Shown: positions 22,751 through 33,709 of the stretch, one piece after another
How positions within the stretch are numbered: the first letter of the stretch is position 1
How the letters are laid out: each line of letters opens with the position of its first letter
Source: Diphasiastrum complanatum
Taxonomy: Eukaryota; Streptophyta; Lycopodiopsida; Lycopodiales; Lycopodiaceae
Length of the DNA stretch: 64,000 nt
Reading direction: 5' to 3'
Assembly: GCA_029204225.1 (NCBI GenBank)
Contig: CM055097.1
Coordinates: forward strand, 54,864,320-54,928,319
Notes under the pieces: model-generated
The model's database searches: none
Seen by the model: only the letters and a program-made list of their open reading frames with translations
Told to the model about the DNA's origin: nothing
Program-made: the position numbers and the translations under genes

Positions 22751-22760
22751 ATAGGTGTTG

Positions 22761-25518
22761 TAAGATTTTTGTTTTTGTGTGATTGTATTGTTGGAAGCTA
22801 GCGAAGGAGGTGTGAAGAGGTAGTGGAGACCTGAAACAACCTCTAAGAGCTTGACATTTCATCACAACCATTAAAAAATCACAAAAAACACTCAAATTTG
22901 AATTTTGGAGGGGAAAAGGGGGCTAAAATCACATCAGATTCTATTTCTTCCTCGCATGACTAGCAGAAGCTTGAGAACATTGTTCCAGACCTGCATAGAA
23001 GCTCGCGAGAGTTAGTTCCCAGCAGATTTTGAAAAAACAGAGAAAACCAAAAATTAATTCAAAAATCTTTTGTAAAATCAATTTTTTTTTCAAAACTAAT
23101 AAGTAACCTTTGCAGAGCCTCCTGAAGCTACATCTCCCTGAAGCACAAAGAGCAGTCTACGAGTGTTACTTCCCAAATTAACACCCCCATTGGTTTTCTA
23201 ACTAGTTTCGTGCTTTCGTGTTCTTCTTCGTTCAGTTCTTATTAGTTTAAGGTAGTGCAGTGTCTCAAAATTGCAAGTATGGATGTATGAGTAATTACTG
23301 TGTAGAATGAATGGTGTGGTGTAGTGCTCGTAGAATGGGTCGCCACTCTTTCCAAGACTTGATTTTTGTGAAATATGCAAACCCGTCCAGCAACCAGTGT
23401 TGTTGGCTAACGTCACCATTCCCCTGTGAGCGGGTGAGCATGGAACGGGCCTCGTAATCACCTATGTGAGGGGGAAGCCTACACCACCATCACACAACGT
23501 GCACTAGCTTGAACTATCATCTAGATTCTATATACTACAACTAGGACTCGTAACTTCAAAATCTGTATGGGGTTTGGCTTCTCATGTGCCAAGTGTCTCT
23601 AGTACTGATTGACAATCACACACTTTAAGAATCTGTAAGATACCAATTACTATTTTTGAAAAGTCATAAGATATCAGCTACTATTTTTTATAAGTAGGAT
23701 AGACATGTATGATGAATACGGTGTTCAACTTTCTAAAAATAAAAAGATGAAAAAGAAAAAATGTGGTGGATATTACGCCCCGGAGCGGTCGGTGCCTTCT
23801 CCTTTACTTCTGGATTTCTATGAAGTTAATCTGTAATTGTGTTATATTGTCTTTTATATTGGCACTAGGTCCTTTTGAAAGCTAGTGCCACAAACTTACG
23901 TTTTTGTTCATATGAAATTAATTGACATCATAGTTTTTGTAAGGAGTGTTAATAAAGACCACTCGAATAGTCCATGTCTTGGCTCCATTTGTAAAGTTAG
24001 GGGGGTTTTGATGTGATGGTTTTTCAAAACTTTCCCATCAAGGAACCTTCAATCAAAGACAAAGGCTCATCTTGCATGCTACAAAAATGTATCATGTAGC
24101 AAAATGACTCTTATATATGGACATTAGCTTCATTTTTTTCTTGAGTGAATGACAGATGTGTTTGCAAGCTACAATTTTATATTGCTCATAATGGTCATGG
24201 AAGTAGAAAATTTGAGATTTAGTAAGCCCTTGCTTAATCCAATAGGAAAAGAGTTCATAAAAGGAAGTTCCAAATAAACCTATCCAAATCTGAAGGATTT
24301 ACATCATACAGTTGACAATAAACAAACATAGATTGATTCAATCACACCAGCACAACACAAGCACTTCAAGACAAGATGATAATTGATTGCTCTTATTGAC
24401 ACTGTATGGTCACACACTAATCATGAAAACCCTTTTTTGGTGGTTTTTCCTTGATTTCTCTCTGCTCCTTGCTTTGATTGGTCTGAGATTTTCACACTTC
24501 TTATTGATCGTATCTACGAGAGTTACTCATGCGAGGGTTGGCTGTGCGAGAGTTCTTTCTACTGTTTTGCAAACAAAACCTCTGATTTCTCAAGATCTAC
24601 CAGGAAGTAACTCTCGCAAGCTTCATTGGAGCTAGATCTGATGTGGATTTGACTCTATGCAATGTGGTGAGAGTTAACTCTTGCAGATCTGGAAGTTATT
24701 GATGTCTGATGATGTTTTTGACCACTTTTTGGCTTACAGATCAATCAACACTCCAAACCAACTTTCGCAAACATAATCACTTGATGTAAAATGACATTTT
24801 GGAAACAATGGAACTACTACGTGAGTTACTTATGCGAGGGTTCTCTGATACTAATGATTTTCCTCCATTATAGGCACTTAAACCCACTTTTCAGCTTACT
24901 GGAACAAGATAAACTCTCGCAGACTTATCTGTGCACCTATCTCAGTGAGATGGAGCTACAAGGTGCTCTACGAGACTTAGTTGCCATAAAAAACTGAAAA
25001 TTTGACTTTTGCGAGGGTTTTGCCTTCAATTTTGGCTCTTATGGACCTTTGAAACTCTCGACTCAACCCAACATAATACATTATGCACCTTCACTCTTAA
25101 AAAAAAAAAACACTAAAGTGCTGCTTGATAAGCTAGTATGTATGGTAACACAATTGTTCAAGGCTATGAGTATCACCATCAGACAAAATGATGATCAATG
25201 GTCTTTGTAGAGGCTATTCTAGATTTCCCACTGTAAATCGGCACCACATCAGAAATTAGGCTGGATTTTTTGTGGCTATTTCAAACCCTATGTTTGTGTT
25301 TAATCATATTACATAAACAAAATCTGTATTGACTCAGGGGCATTCAAGCATTGCTGACGGGCAAGCCTTCCAACAAAGGAAAGGCAGCAAGCGCACTGCA
25401 CCTATACATCTCGTTTCAAATATAAAATGCTCATCATCCAGCTGTACAATTGACAGGCATACAGAGAGTTGTCATGGTTGTTGGCAGTGGCAAATGCCTG
25501 CCATTGAAGCCTGAAGAT
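22761..25518. other. No gene recognised
   Basis: AT-rich DNA without protein motifs. The 5' end of gypsy B presumably lies in the first few hundred bases but no LTR edge or primer site was found. A cluster of GCGAG-AGTT motifs sits at 24510-25020. From about 25300 the sequence is the likely 3' flank of the OXS3-family gene. Confidence 0.5.
24510..25020. repeat. Dispersed GCGAGRGTT / AACTCTCGCA motif cluster
   Basis: At least seven copies in both orientations, for example ATGCGAGGGTT (near 24530 and 24833), GTGCGAGAGTT (24545), AACTCTCGCA (near 24610 and 24912) and TTGCGAGGGTT (near 25010). Spacing is irregular, so this is not a simple tandem array. No coding meaning seen. Confidence 0.6.
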
Positions 25519-26908
25519 TCACTGTCCACTTTCCTGAAGATCGCTCAATGAAAAGGATCTAAGAGGACCACAACGTTTTTGCTTACCATTTAAACCTGCA
25601 AAAGCTAGCGAAACCTCAGATGTTGTATCATCTGAATCACTTCCTGTGCTAAACAAAGTAAGAGTGTCCCTGTCTTTGCTGGGAAATGACTTCCTGGAAG
25701 AACCAGAGAATGAATGACAGATAGGAGGATACCCAATCTTATTCCTGCTATCACTCCCATTTCCATGAAACCACTTCCTTTTCTTGGCATACGGGTTTTC
25801 TGGCTTTGCAAGATCGTTGACTGATGAGACATCTGCCAAAGAGGTAAACGATCGAGACTTTCCCCTAAAAAAATTTGATAAGCCTCTCCTGTTAGAATCC
25901 AAAGTACAAAATAATCAGCAGAAGACTGACGTCTTGCACTTCAAAAGGAGCTCTTCATACCAAAAAGTGGTTTCCATACTCTCAGACATTTTGTATATCA
26001 GAAATGGGTAAGAGCCAAATACTGTTTTGATTGATATGCAAGAAAACTAAAACCCCAATTTATGCGTGAAGGGACTCAATCACTGCTCGTCATCATCACC
26101 TTCTCTCCCAAAAATGCATGTTCACATAAATCTTCAACCATAACAAGAGGATATATAGTATTACATCGAGTAAAATGTGCCAATAACTCACTAACATCAA
26201 TTTCTACCAGTGCATGATCATAAATAGAAAACAAATGTTGTAGAAGGTTCCAAATCAACTATCTTACTTGATAGGAAGTGAATTTTCGAGGGTACTCATA
26301 TGATCCAAGGGACTTCGAAGGGAACTCTGCACCTCGTTTTCTTCTGTGGCAGCTCTCTGGGATGAGCAGGAGCTGCTATCTGAGCCTTGTCCAATGGATG
26401 AGGATGACGACGATGAGGGTGACTCATTAGCCACTGTGCGTTCAGCAGTTCTCTCATTTTCCTTGTATTCTTCAGGTGCAAATTGGAAGTGGACGTGTAA
26501 GCTAGGCTTCATTTGCACCCTGTGCTCCTCCTTCGCGACAAGTGCATGTCCATCTAGGTGAGATTGGATTTGGCCAAAAACAATTGTTTGCCGTCTTTCA
26601 GAATTCTCATAGCGTTGTGTGTGAGTACATGCTTCATGCGAATGTGCTTTCAGCTGCACCAATAAAGCTTTATCAGTTGGAACTGGATTTGTTGGTGATA
26701 TGAAAGCCAAAGCATCTCTAGACTGAATGACATCAGAGGGAGATTGCATAGCTATATTGAAGGAAGACAAACTAGAAGTTGCAGTTTGATGCTGCGCTTG
26801 TCTTCTACAATTTGATCCAGCCGCAGCATAGTGTGGTCTATGCACAGCTACTTTGTATCCAACCGCTGGGCCTGGCCCATTATCCCAACTCTGATGGAGA
26901 TATGACAT
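25519..26908 (-). CDS. OXS3-like: OXIDATIVE STRESS 3 (OXS3) family protein, two exons
   Basis: Exon 1 is 26908-26268 and exon 2 is 25888-25519, with a 379-bp GT-AG intron (GTAAGA at 26267, AACAG before 25888) of phase 2; the exons sum to 336 codons plus stop. The family signature is clear: a serine run with SSIGQGSDSSSCSS, EVQSSLRSPLDHMSTLENSL, then across the splice junction LPIK and RGLSNFFRGKSRSFTSLADV, followed by LAKPENPYAKKRKW and a C-terminal PLRSFSLSDLQ. Family members are nuclear, chromatin-linked factors reported to raise tolerance to oxidative and heavy-metal stress. At 336 residues this is longer than the roughly 180-residue Arabidopsis OXS3, mainly at the N-terminus. The ATG at 26908 has an in-frame stop just upstream, but an upstream coding exon cannot be excluded. 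Confidence 0.82.
25889..26267 (-). other. Intron of the OXS3-family gene
   Basis: 379 bp, GTAAGA donor and TTCTAACAG acceptor on the minus strand. Splicing joins the two halves of the conserved LPIK-RGLS motif in frame. Confidence 0.85.
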
Positions 26909-29900
26909 GTCTTCAGTTAATTATTGAAAAATCTGGACAGAAATATTGTACTCTCCTGCCATGGTTTGGGGAAAAAATTAGCAGTTCGCAATTTTCAAAT
27001 CATATCAATATCACAGTACAATCCCTCCGGTATGCTATTGATGATGATCTGAGTATTACGATGTGAAATTCGTACAATCGCGAAACTTCCAGCCACCTTT
27101 GAAAAGAAATGACACCAAAAAACAGAGGCTCTTCAAATGCTCCAAAATATCAATCCAGTTTCAGTTAGTACAGTTAAAATTATCTCCTCAGATGCCCACA
27201 GTAGATTTGAGCAAAGTTAGATGAGTGTTGGAAAATCTACTTCAAGTGCACAAAACGTTTCTTTAAAAAGGCATTACTACAGAACTAGCATAAAAACGTC
27301 AAAAGGGCGGCTTTGAAATTGGCCCTCATTCTAATTACTGCATAGAACTAAAGTTATCAACGTGCTTCTTCCTTTTTACAATTCCAACCCAAAGTTTCAA
27401 ATCTAAGAACTCATAGTGTGCTTTCTTTGCCTTTCGGATTCTTATGCATGCCCAATCAGCAGATCATCTATCTGTTTTACAAAAGAAGAAATCATAAAGA
27501 CCAAATTCTCAAAGAGTGATTTTCGTATCTTTAAAGGTTGAGAGAGAAGCCGAGATGATTTATTGATGTCACTGGAGACCCATCAGGAATCTATGAGAGA
27601 AAACGAGAGAGAGAGAGAGAGAGAGTACCTCTTTACTTGTGAACGTTGAGTTCACAAAGAAGTGTTGAATCATCCTTCACCTTTATTCACCAACTAAGAG
27701 GCTGCACTACCCGTCAAACTTGAATCTTTAAACACTGCAGTCAAACGATGTTGGCTTTAGTGTTCTTTCTGATCTATAAAGAGCAGCAATAAAATTGATG
27801 CTCTTGACTTATCACAAAACTGCGTATTATACTTTCCCGACAATCCGGATTTAAATCAATCTATGTGATCTGCATTTTCTGCCATCGGCTGCCTTCTCCT
27901 ACCCAGCAATCCGACCGCAGCAAAGGCCCCCTTATCAATCGCCTTCCGAATCCTTAGCTAGAAGCAGCAGCAGCCTCAACTGTCGCTGCTGAACTGCCGA
28001 CAAGGACCCACTGCCCTCATCCTTGGTTTGGCATTTCCTGCTGATGTTGCTCATTCTCATTCTCAGCTCAAACTCTCAAACCGACTTCACCCATCCATCC
28101 CCACAACTAGTACAGAAAATTAAGAACAAGGAAGGACCACCCACACACCACACCCACACCACACCAGATCATTGGGCTCCTCCCACCTACAGTTACAGGC
28201 TTAGAGCTACAGCTGCAGTGAAAGTGTCAAACTTCACCCACCAAATACGAAGGATTACAACAGATTAAGCTCCCCCAGCCCACAAAATAGCTATAGCAGA
28301 ATTATCAAACCCGCGGCGAGAGAGAGAGAGAGAGAGAGAGATGATCTGAGACACACACAGAAAGACTAGATGACTAGATCGATAGGTGATGGAGAGCGAG
28401 AGATGAGCGGTAGTACAGTACTAGTCCGTAAGTATTGATTGAGGGTTGATGACGATGATAGCACGCCTTTGACGCTAAGAGATAAGGTCCAAGGATAAGG
28501 TGAAGAAGTTGTTCATGAGGATGGCGTGCCAAAAGACTTGGCTCAGGTTGCCTCCCCGCCTCAATAGCATATTTAATTTTGCACCCTAGGATTTCTTTCA
28601 AACCATTCAAATCCTGCCACACTCAATGATTACCCATTCCAGGTTTTCCGAGCCTCACACCTTGCCACACTTTCTTCACCTCCCCACTGCCCACCATCTC
28701 TTTCACACAAACACTTATCTCGTTAGACTTTCAGAAAATTCAGTATCGTTTATATGCGTATGGTTATTCCCGTAGACTTGCCAGCCTCGTGTTGTTAAAA
28801 GATTGAGCTTTTCGCAGTTCCGTCAATACTTGTCTCTGCCGGTTTATATCTATGTGCGGCAGCTTGGACAAAGCTTAGCTACCGACTACCGACTCCCGAA
28901 TTTAGCAGCCCAGCTATGCCCTTTCCCTTTTATGTATCTGTGCACGGTGCAGGTTCATCTGTCAAGCTCAGCAGCACATTTTCAAGACTATCTTCTATCT
29001 CGTTTCTTGGTGTTGCTGTACGGCCCTTTTTGCACCCAGATTCAGCTTTGGCCCTTCACGGCCCCTTCAGCATTCAGCGCTGAACGCTGAACCTTTTCTA
29101 TTGCTCTTGTGAGCGTGAGTGATAACGTACATCATAGAAAGAGTCACACACAGGTTTTAGACTTTAGTAGTCTCCCATCAAAACCCTTGGCCATCCTCCC
29201 TCGAGGGCCTTCCTCCCTAAGGGGCCTCCACGCACTCAAGCTCAAATGGGTCCTCAATATAAGAGTCTTACAAAATCCCTAGTAGTCTCTCAACAATAAT
29301 CTTGGGCCTCCAACACCCCCTCAATGTGTGTGTGTGTGTGTGTGTGTGTCTGTCTGTGTGTGTTTGCACGCGCATGCATTCATTCCCCCCCCCCCCCCCC
29401 GCCCTCCGGCTTCCCCAAAAGAAATAGCATCTACACGTCTTTTGTGAAACATTCATAGATAGTCAGTCTCTTGTGCTCCCCGAACAAATCAGTTGGACCT
29501 CCACCCTCTTCCAATCATGTGAGCACACTTTTACACAAACACACACACACACACACCATGATTGGCAATTGAGTTGGGCAACCACCTTCGAAAGTTGATG
29601 TTTTTCAATCTAGAACATGTCGTTGATGTTTTTCAATCTAGAACATGCCTTCAGCTCAATAGTGCCCATGTGTGGGCAATCAGTGGGTGGACAAGCAAGC
29701 TACAATGCCACACCAAGCGAGGAGTGCCTATTTAATTGGTTGATGTTAATTCATGCAGTTCTTTGCTTTGTAACAAGGACTAAGTCGACAACAATATTTT
29801 TCACCGAAGCCATCATACTGCTATCAAGGAAAAGCATTTCTTTTGATGTAGCCACATTCCCATTAGCCAAAAGCAAAATTTCTCCATCAAGTTACACATG

Positions 29901-32116
29901 CTTTTTTTAGACAACTATATGTATTTCCTTAGATGTAGAAATTTGAAAGCACATCAACTAGTGTCACCCTATTTTCCACTTTTGAATGCCAACAATGTTG
30001 CACGATTAAGCAATTCTTATTAAGCAAATTGTTGCATCAGATTGCAACTAGGGGTCCCACTCCACTTGTCATTAACAACCATCGCTAACCAACAACTAAG
30101 TGAAATGAAACCTAGCCGCCATTCTTAAATGACTTTAGTTTGCGCTTTCAATCACGACTAAAATGAAAAGTGAACTTTTTGGTGCTCACTAACCATACGT
30201 GACCCTTCAATGCTTGTGAGACTCCTCCATCACAATATGTCCAAATATTCAAGGCTACATTCAAGCTACATATAAAGTGCTCTCACTTTGAAATATGTGC
30301 TGAAATGAATGGGCGTACAAGCATTAGTTGAAAAGCAACAAATTTGATGTGAGAAAAATAACAAGGCTAATGGGGCACCAACTACTTTATGTTAGTTTTA
30401 ACTAAAACGTTTAATGACAAGTGGCGTTGACATGAGCTCTTCAAGTCTAGTTAAAATGTTGTTAATTTATTAGCCTTAACAACAAGTTGGGCTCCCCCTT
30501 GATGCATCTAAGGTAAATGCTAAACCTTAGATGGATAAAGTGGATTTCTTGGGTACCCAAATCGACACATGGATCAAATAGGGACATAGTATATACATTA
30601 TGTAATGCTTGTCCTTTGATGTGCACATGTAGTAAGATATCTTCTTGGTTAGCCTAGTGCAAATAAAGAGCCCTAGTCATTCGGTTAATATATCAAAGGA
30701 CAAATTGCATGTTTTCTTGTTCTATATATGTGTTGAATCTTGGATGCCCCTTCATGTGAATGATTTAAGAGAAATAATAGTCTCAACTATTTTATGTGAG
30801 CAACATCCACTTCCTCCCATGATCTGAACATATTTTATTGTTATAAACTTGATTTTTTTCATGCCCACTTATTGTACTATGATATAGTAGTTGTTAATGT
30901 GTATATATTTTGCATTGAGGAATCACTTTTCTTGGCAGAAAAGTAAGGTTCTAATCTTGATACATGTAAAATTTAAGTTTATTTAACATTTGATGTATGT
31001 CCTCTCTAATATTTCGAATATTCCTTCATAATAAGTTCTATCCTATTCTCATATGTGATGATATTAAAGATTGATGCAAGTGATGTTGATGTGTATCATA
31101 TTGTTGCCTTACAATGTTGCTTGAAGGTGGTTAGCATATCTACTTCTTGCTCAAGATATACAATATCATCACAAACGCAAAAAACATATTTTACTTTTGA
31201 TGGCTATGCACCAACTATGTCCAATTATTCAAGTAAAATGATGTCACATATACTTCGTAAAGAATGAAATCATATTATGGAGTCATACCAAGTTGAACAT
31301 CTAGTTGCTCAATACACATCAAAATGAAGGTAGGTAAAAAATTGAACTTGTCAAGAGGAAACAATTTTGGGCTTGCAAGAGCACCTTTAGTAAAAATGCT
31401 ATCCTAAATTCTAAAATTATCAAGTATGAGCTTCTTATGCAATCTCTAACAACAATTTCAAAGGCGTTTGAATATTCACAACATTAAGAATAAAGATTTT
31501 GGATATTAAAGGCTCTTTGATTGGTCTCTTGCTTGAATTTATTTTCTCTACATGGGCTTGGAAATATTCTTTGTAGTCATAGACCTGAACAATAGCTTGA
31601 GACAACAACAACATGAAGATCAGCTAAACAGAGTGATGAGAGAGAGTATCAGTAGTGTTTGTGGGAGGAGTGTTGCACACAAGCTCACAAAACCATAAGT
31701 AAATATAGAACTACTCAAAATATTCATCTCTTTATTAATCTCACGTAATTGTACATAGATCAACAAGCAAACATGAGAGATTTGCTGCAAGTTTCCTCCC
31801 AAAAACCATAGTTTCATAGGAGTAAAATAGATAATGCCTATCCTCTCAAGCACCCCTCAACCCTAACACGTCCTAACGTCGACACATAGCAAACTCCATG
31901 CACAACTGACACTTGCCACTTGGTAGTACCCTAACAAATAGGCAAAGAGGTTGGAGGGGGGCTTTTTGACATGTGTCACTCATACACTTGACCAAGTGTC
32001 CCAATGAGCATATGGCATGTGTCATGTTGTCCAACCAATCCTCATACTTTTTAGGAGATTAGTCCAATAGACTATCCTAAGACCTAGTATTCCCTTAGCC
32101 ATCTTCAAATTTATTA
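26909..32116. other. No gene recognised; upstream DNA of the OXS3-family gene, then repeat-rich intergenic DNA
   Basis: A possible 5'-UTR intron donor (AAGAG then GTACTCTCTC, minus strand, near 27627) lies beside a GA microsatellite, but a leader exon is not proven. Simple repeats: GA at 27604-27627 and 28317-28341, TG near 29325-29349, a run of 16 C at 29385-29400, and AC near 29540-29557. A 26-bp phrase, GTTGATGTTTTTCAATCTAG plus AACATG, is doubled at about 29595-29648. From 29700 to 32116 no protein motif was seen. Confidence 0.5.
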
Positions 32117-32630
32117 TGTCCATGACCAGTTTGTAGGATTCAGTATACTCCTAGTCTTGGATACACGGTACTCCAGTAAATCAAGCTGTTAGTTATGCCA
32201 CGACATACTGGATGTGACCCGAAAGTAACTAATATCCTTGTGAGGCCTAGAATACACTAAATGGAGTTTAGACAAGGTATGAGACAATGTATGCATGTGT
32301 AGAGTTATCAATAGCAATTCTATGAATAGGTGGTCCCTGCATAGGACTCTAATCTAGGTGAATCTATGTATAGAGAACTTAGGGCTATGCATGGCTATGT
32401 GCCCAGGATGCTTTTGGCTCTATATATTGAGGCCAAACTCGTCCCACTCCTCATTGTGATCATTGATTCATTGCCAGGGTTTCACTCTACATTCATGCTT
32501 CTTATTCCTTGGCTTGGGGGTGAAGCTTCTAGAGTTGATTGATTGCTTCTACTTGGTTGGGTGGTTGCTCCATAGTGTGTTTTCCATTGTGTATTGTCTT
32601 GTAAGCAGGATCTTAGGGAGCTTCCCTTAT
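32117..32630 (+). repeat. LTR-a of a small LTR family
   Basis: Begins TGTCCATGACC, ends GCTTCCCTTATA, and is followed by the primer site. It contains a TATATA stretch near 32454. LTR-b (32664-33179) is its inverted copy and LTR-c (33371-33684) a direct copy of its 3' part. Confidence 0.85.
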
Positions 32631-32631
32631 A

Positions 32632-32643
32632 ATGGTATCAGAG
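32632..32643 (+). other. Primer-binding site next to LTR-a
   Basis: TGGTATCAGAGC starting two bases after LTR-a, inside the 33-bp loop between the two inverted LTRs. Confidence 0.88.
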
Positions 32644-32663
32644 CAAGGCTTATGAAGATTGGA

Positions 32664-33179
32664 CTATAAGGAAAGCTCCCTAAGATCCTGCTTACAAGAC
32701 AATACACAATGGAAAACACACTATGGAGCAACCACCCAGCAAAGTAGAAGCAACCAATCAACTCTAGAAGCTTCACCCCCAAGCCAAGGAATAAGAAGCA
32801 TGAATGTAGAGTGAAACCCTGGCAATGAATCAATGATCACAATGAGGAGTAGGGCGAGTTTGGCCACAATATATAGAGCCAAAAGCATCTTGGGCACATA
32901 GTCATGCATAGCCCTAAGTTCCCTATACATAGATTCACCTAGATTAGAGTCCTATGCATGGACCACCTATTCATAGAATTGCTATTGATAACTCTATACA
33001 TGCATACATTGTCTTATACCTTGTCTAAACTCCATTTAGTGTATTCTAGGCCTCACAAGGATATTACTTACTTTTGGGTCACATCCAATATGACATGGCA
33101 TAACTAACAGCTTGATTTACTGGAGTACTGTGTATCCAAGACTAGGAGTATACTGAATCCTACTTACTGGTCATGGACA
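32664..33179 (-). repeat. LTR-b, inverted copy of LTR-a
   Basis: Reverse complement of LTR-a with only a few percent difference by eye. It is followed at 33180 by TAACATTCTTCCCTCCTTA, which on the minus strand is a polypurine tract leading into the LTR. So LTR-b is a 3' LTR facing a 5' LTR head to head. Confidence 0.87.
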
Positions 33180-33370
33180 TAACATTCTTCCCTCCTTAAA
33201 CTACTTCTATCCTTAGAAGCTCTCTAAACAGGAAAGAATTACAGTTCCTTTAACTTTCAATAATAACCGAGAAAATTGTTATCCTTAGTCTGACTTTCAT
33301 ATCAAACAAGTAATCAGAGATAATCTCTGCACTGGAGTACAACTCAGGTTTGAAAAATACACTGAGCGAT

Positions 33371-33684
33371 ATTCTATGAATAGGTGGTCCATGCATAGGA
33401 CTCTAATCTAGGTGAATCTATGTATAGGGAACTTAGGGCTATGCATGGCTATGTGCCCAGGATGCTTTTGGCTCTATATATTGAGGCCAAACTCGCCCTA
33501 CTCCTTATTGTGATCATTGATTCATTGCCAGGGTTTCACTCTACATTCATGCTTCTTATTCCTTGGCTTGGGGGTGAAGCTTCTAGAGTTGATTGGTTGC
33601 TTCTACTTGGTTGGGTGGTTGCTCCATAGTGTGTTTTCCATTGTGTATTGTCTTGTAAACAGGATCTTGGGAGCTTCCCTTATA
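33371..33684 (+). repeat. LTR-c, partial direct copy
   Basis: Matches 32317-32630, the inner and 3' part of LTR-a, from ATTCTATGAATAGG to CCCTTATA. No primer site follows. It lies about 190 bp after the polypurine tract of LTR-b. Confidence 0.85.
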
Positions 33685-33709
33685 AAATTAGTTATTACAA
33701 ATCATATTT

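Larger units (their letters stand above)
9502..22760 (-). mobile_element. Gypsy B: decayed Ty3/gypsy element split by copia-2
   Basis: Minus-strand pieces of one gypsy element lie on both sides of copia-2: RT, protease and gag linker at 9502-11292, and the 5' gag portion with a nucleocapsid-like motif at 22341-22750. The copia target duplication TTCGA (11288-11292 and 22336-22340) joins the two halves. RT is cut at 9501 by an LTR, so RNase H, integrase and 3' LTR are absent. RT wording (LAGxExYCFxDxFAGYNQI, FGVFAYHVMPFGLSNA) resembles Athila/Tat-type gypsy elements rather than the chromoviruses. Confidence 0.75.
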
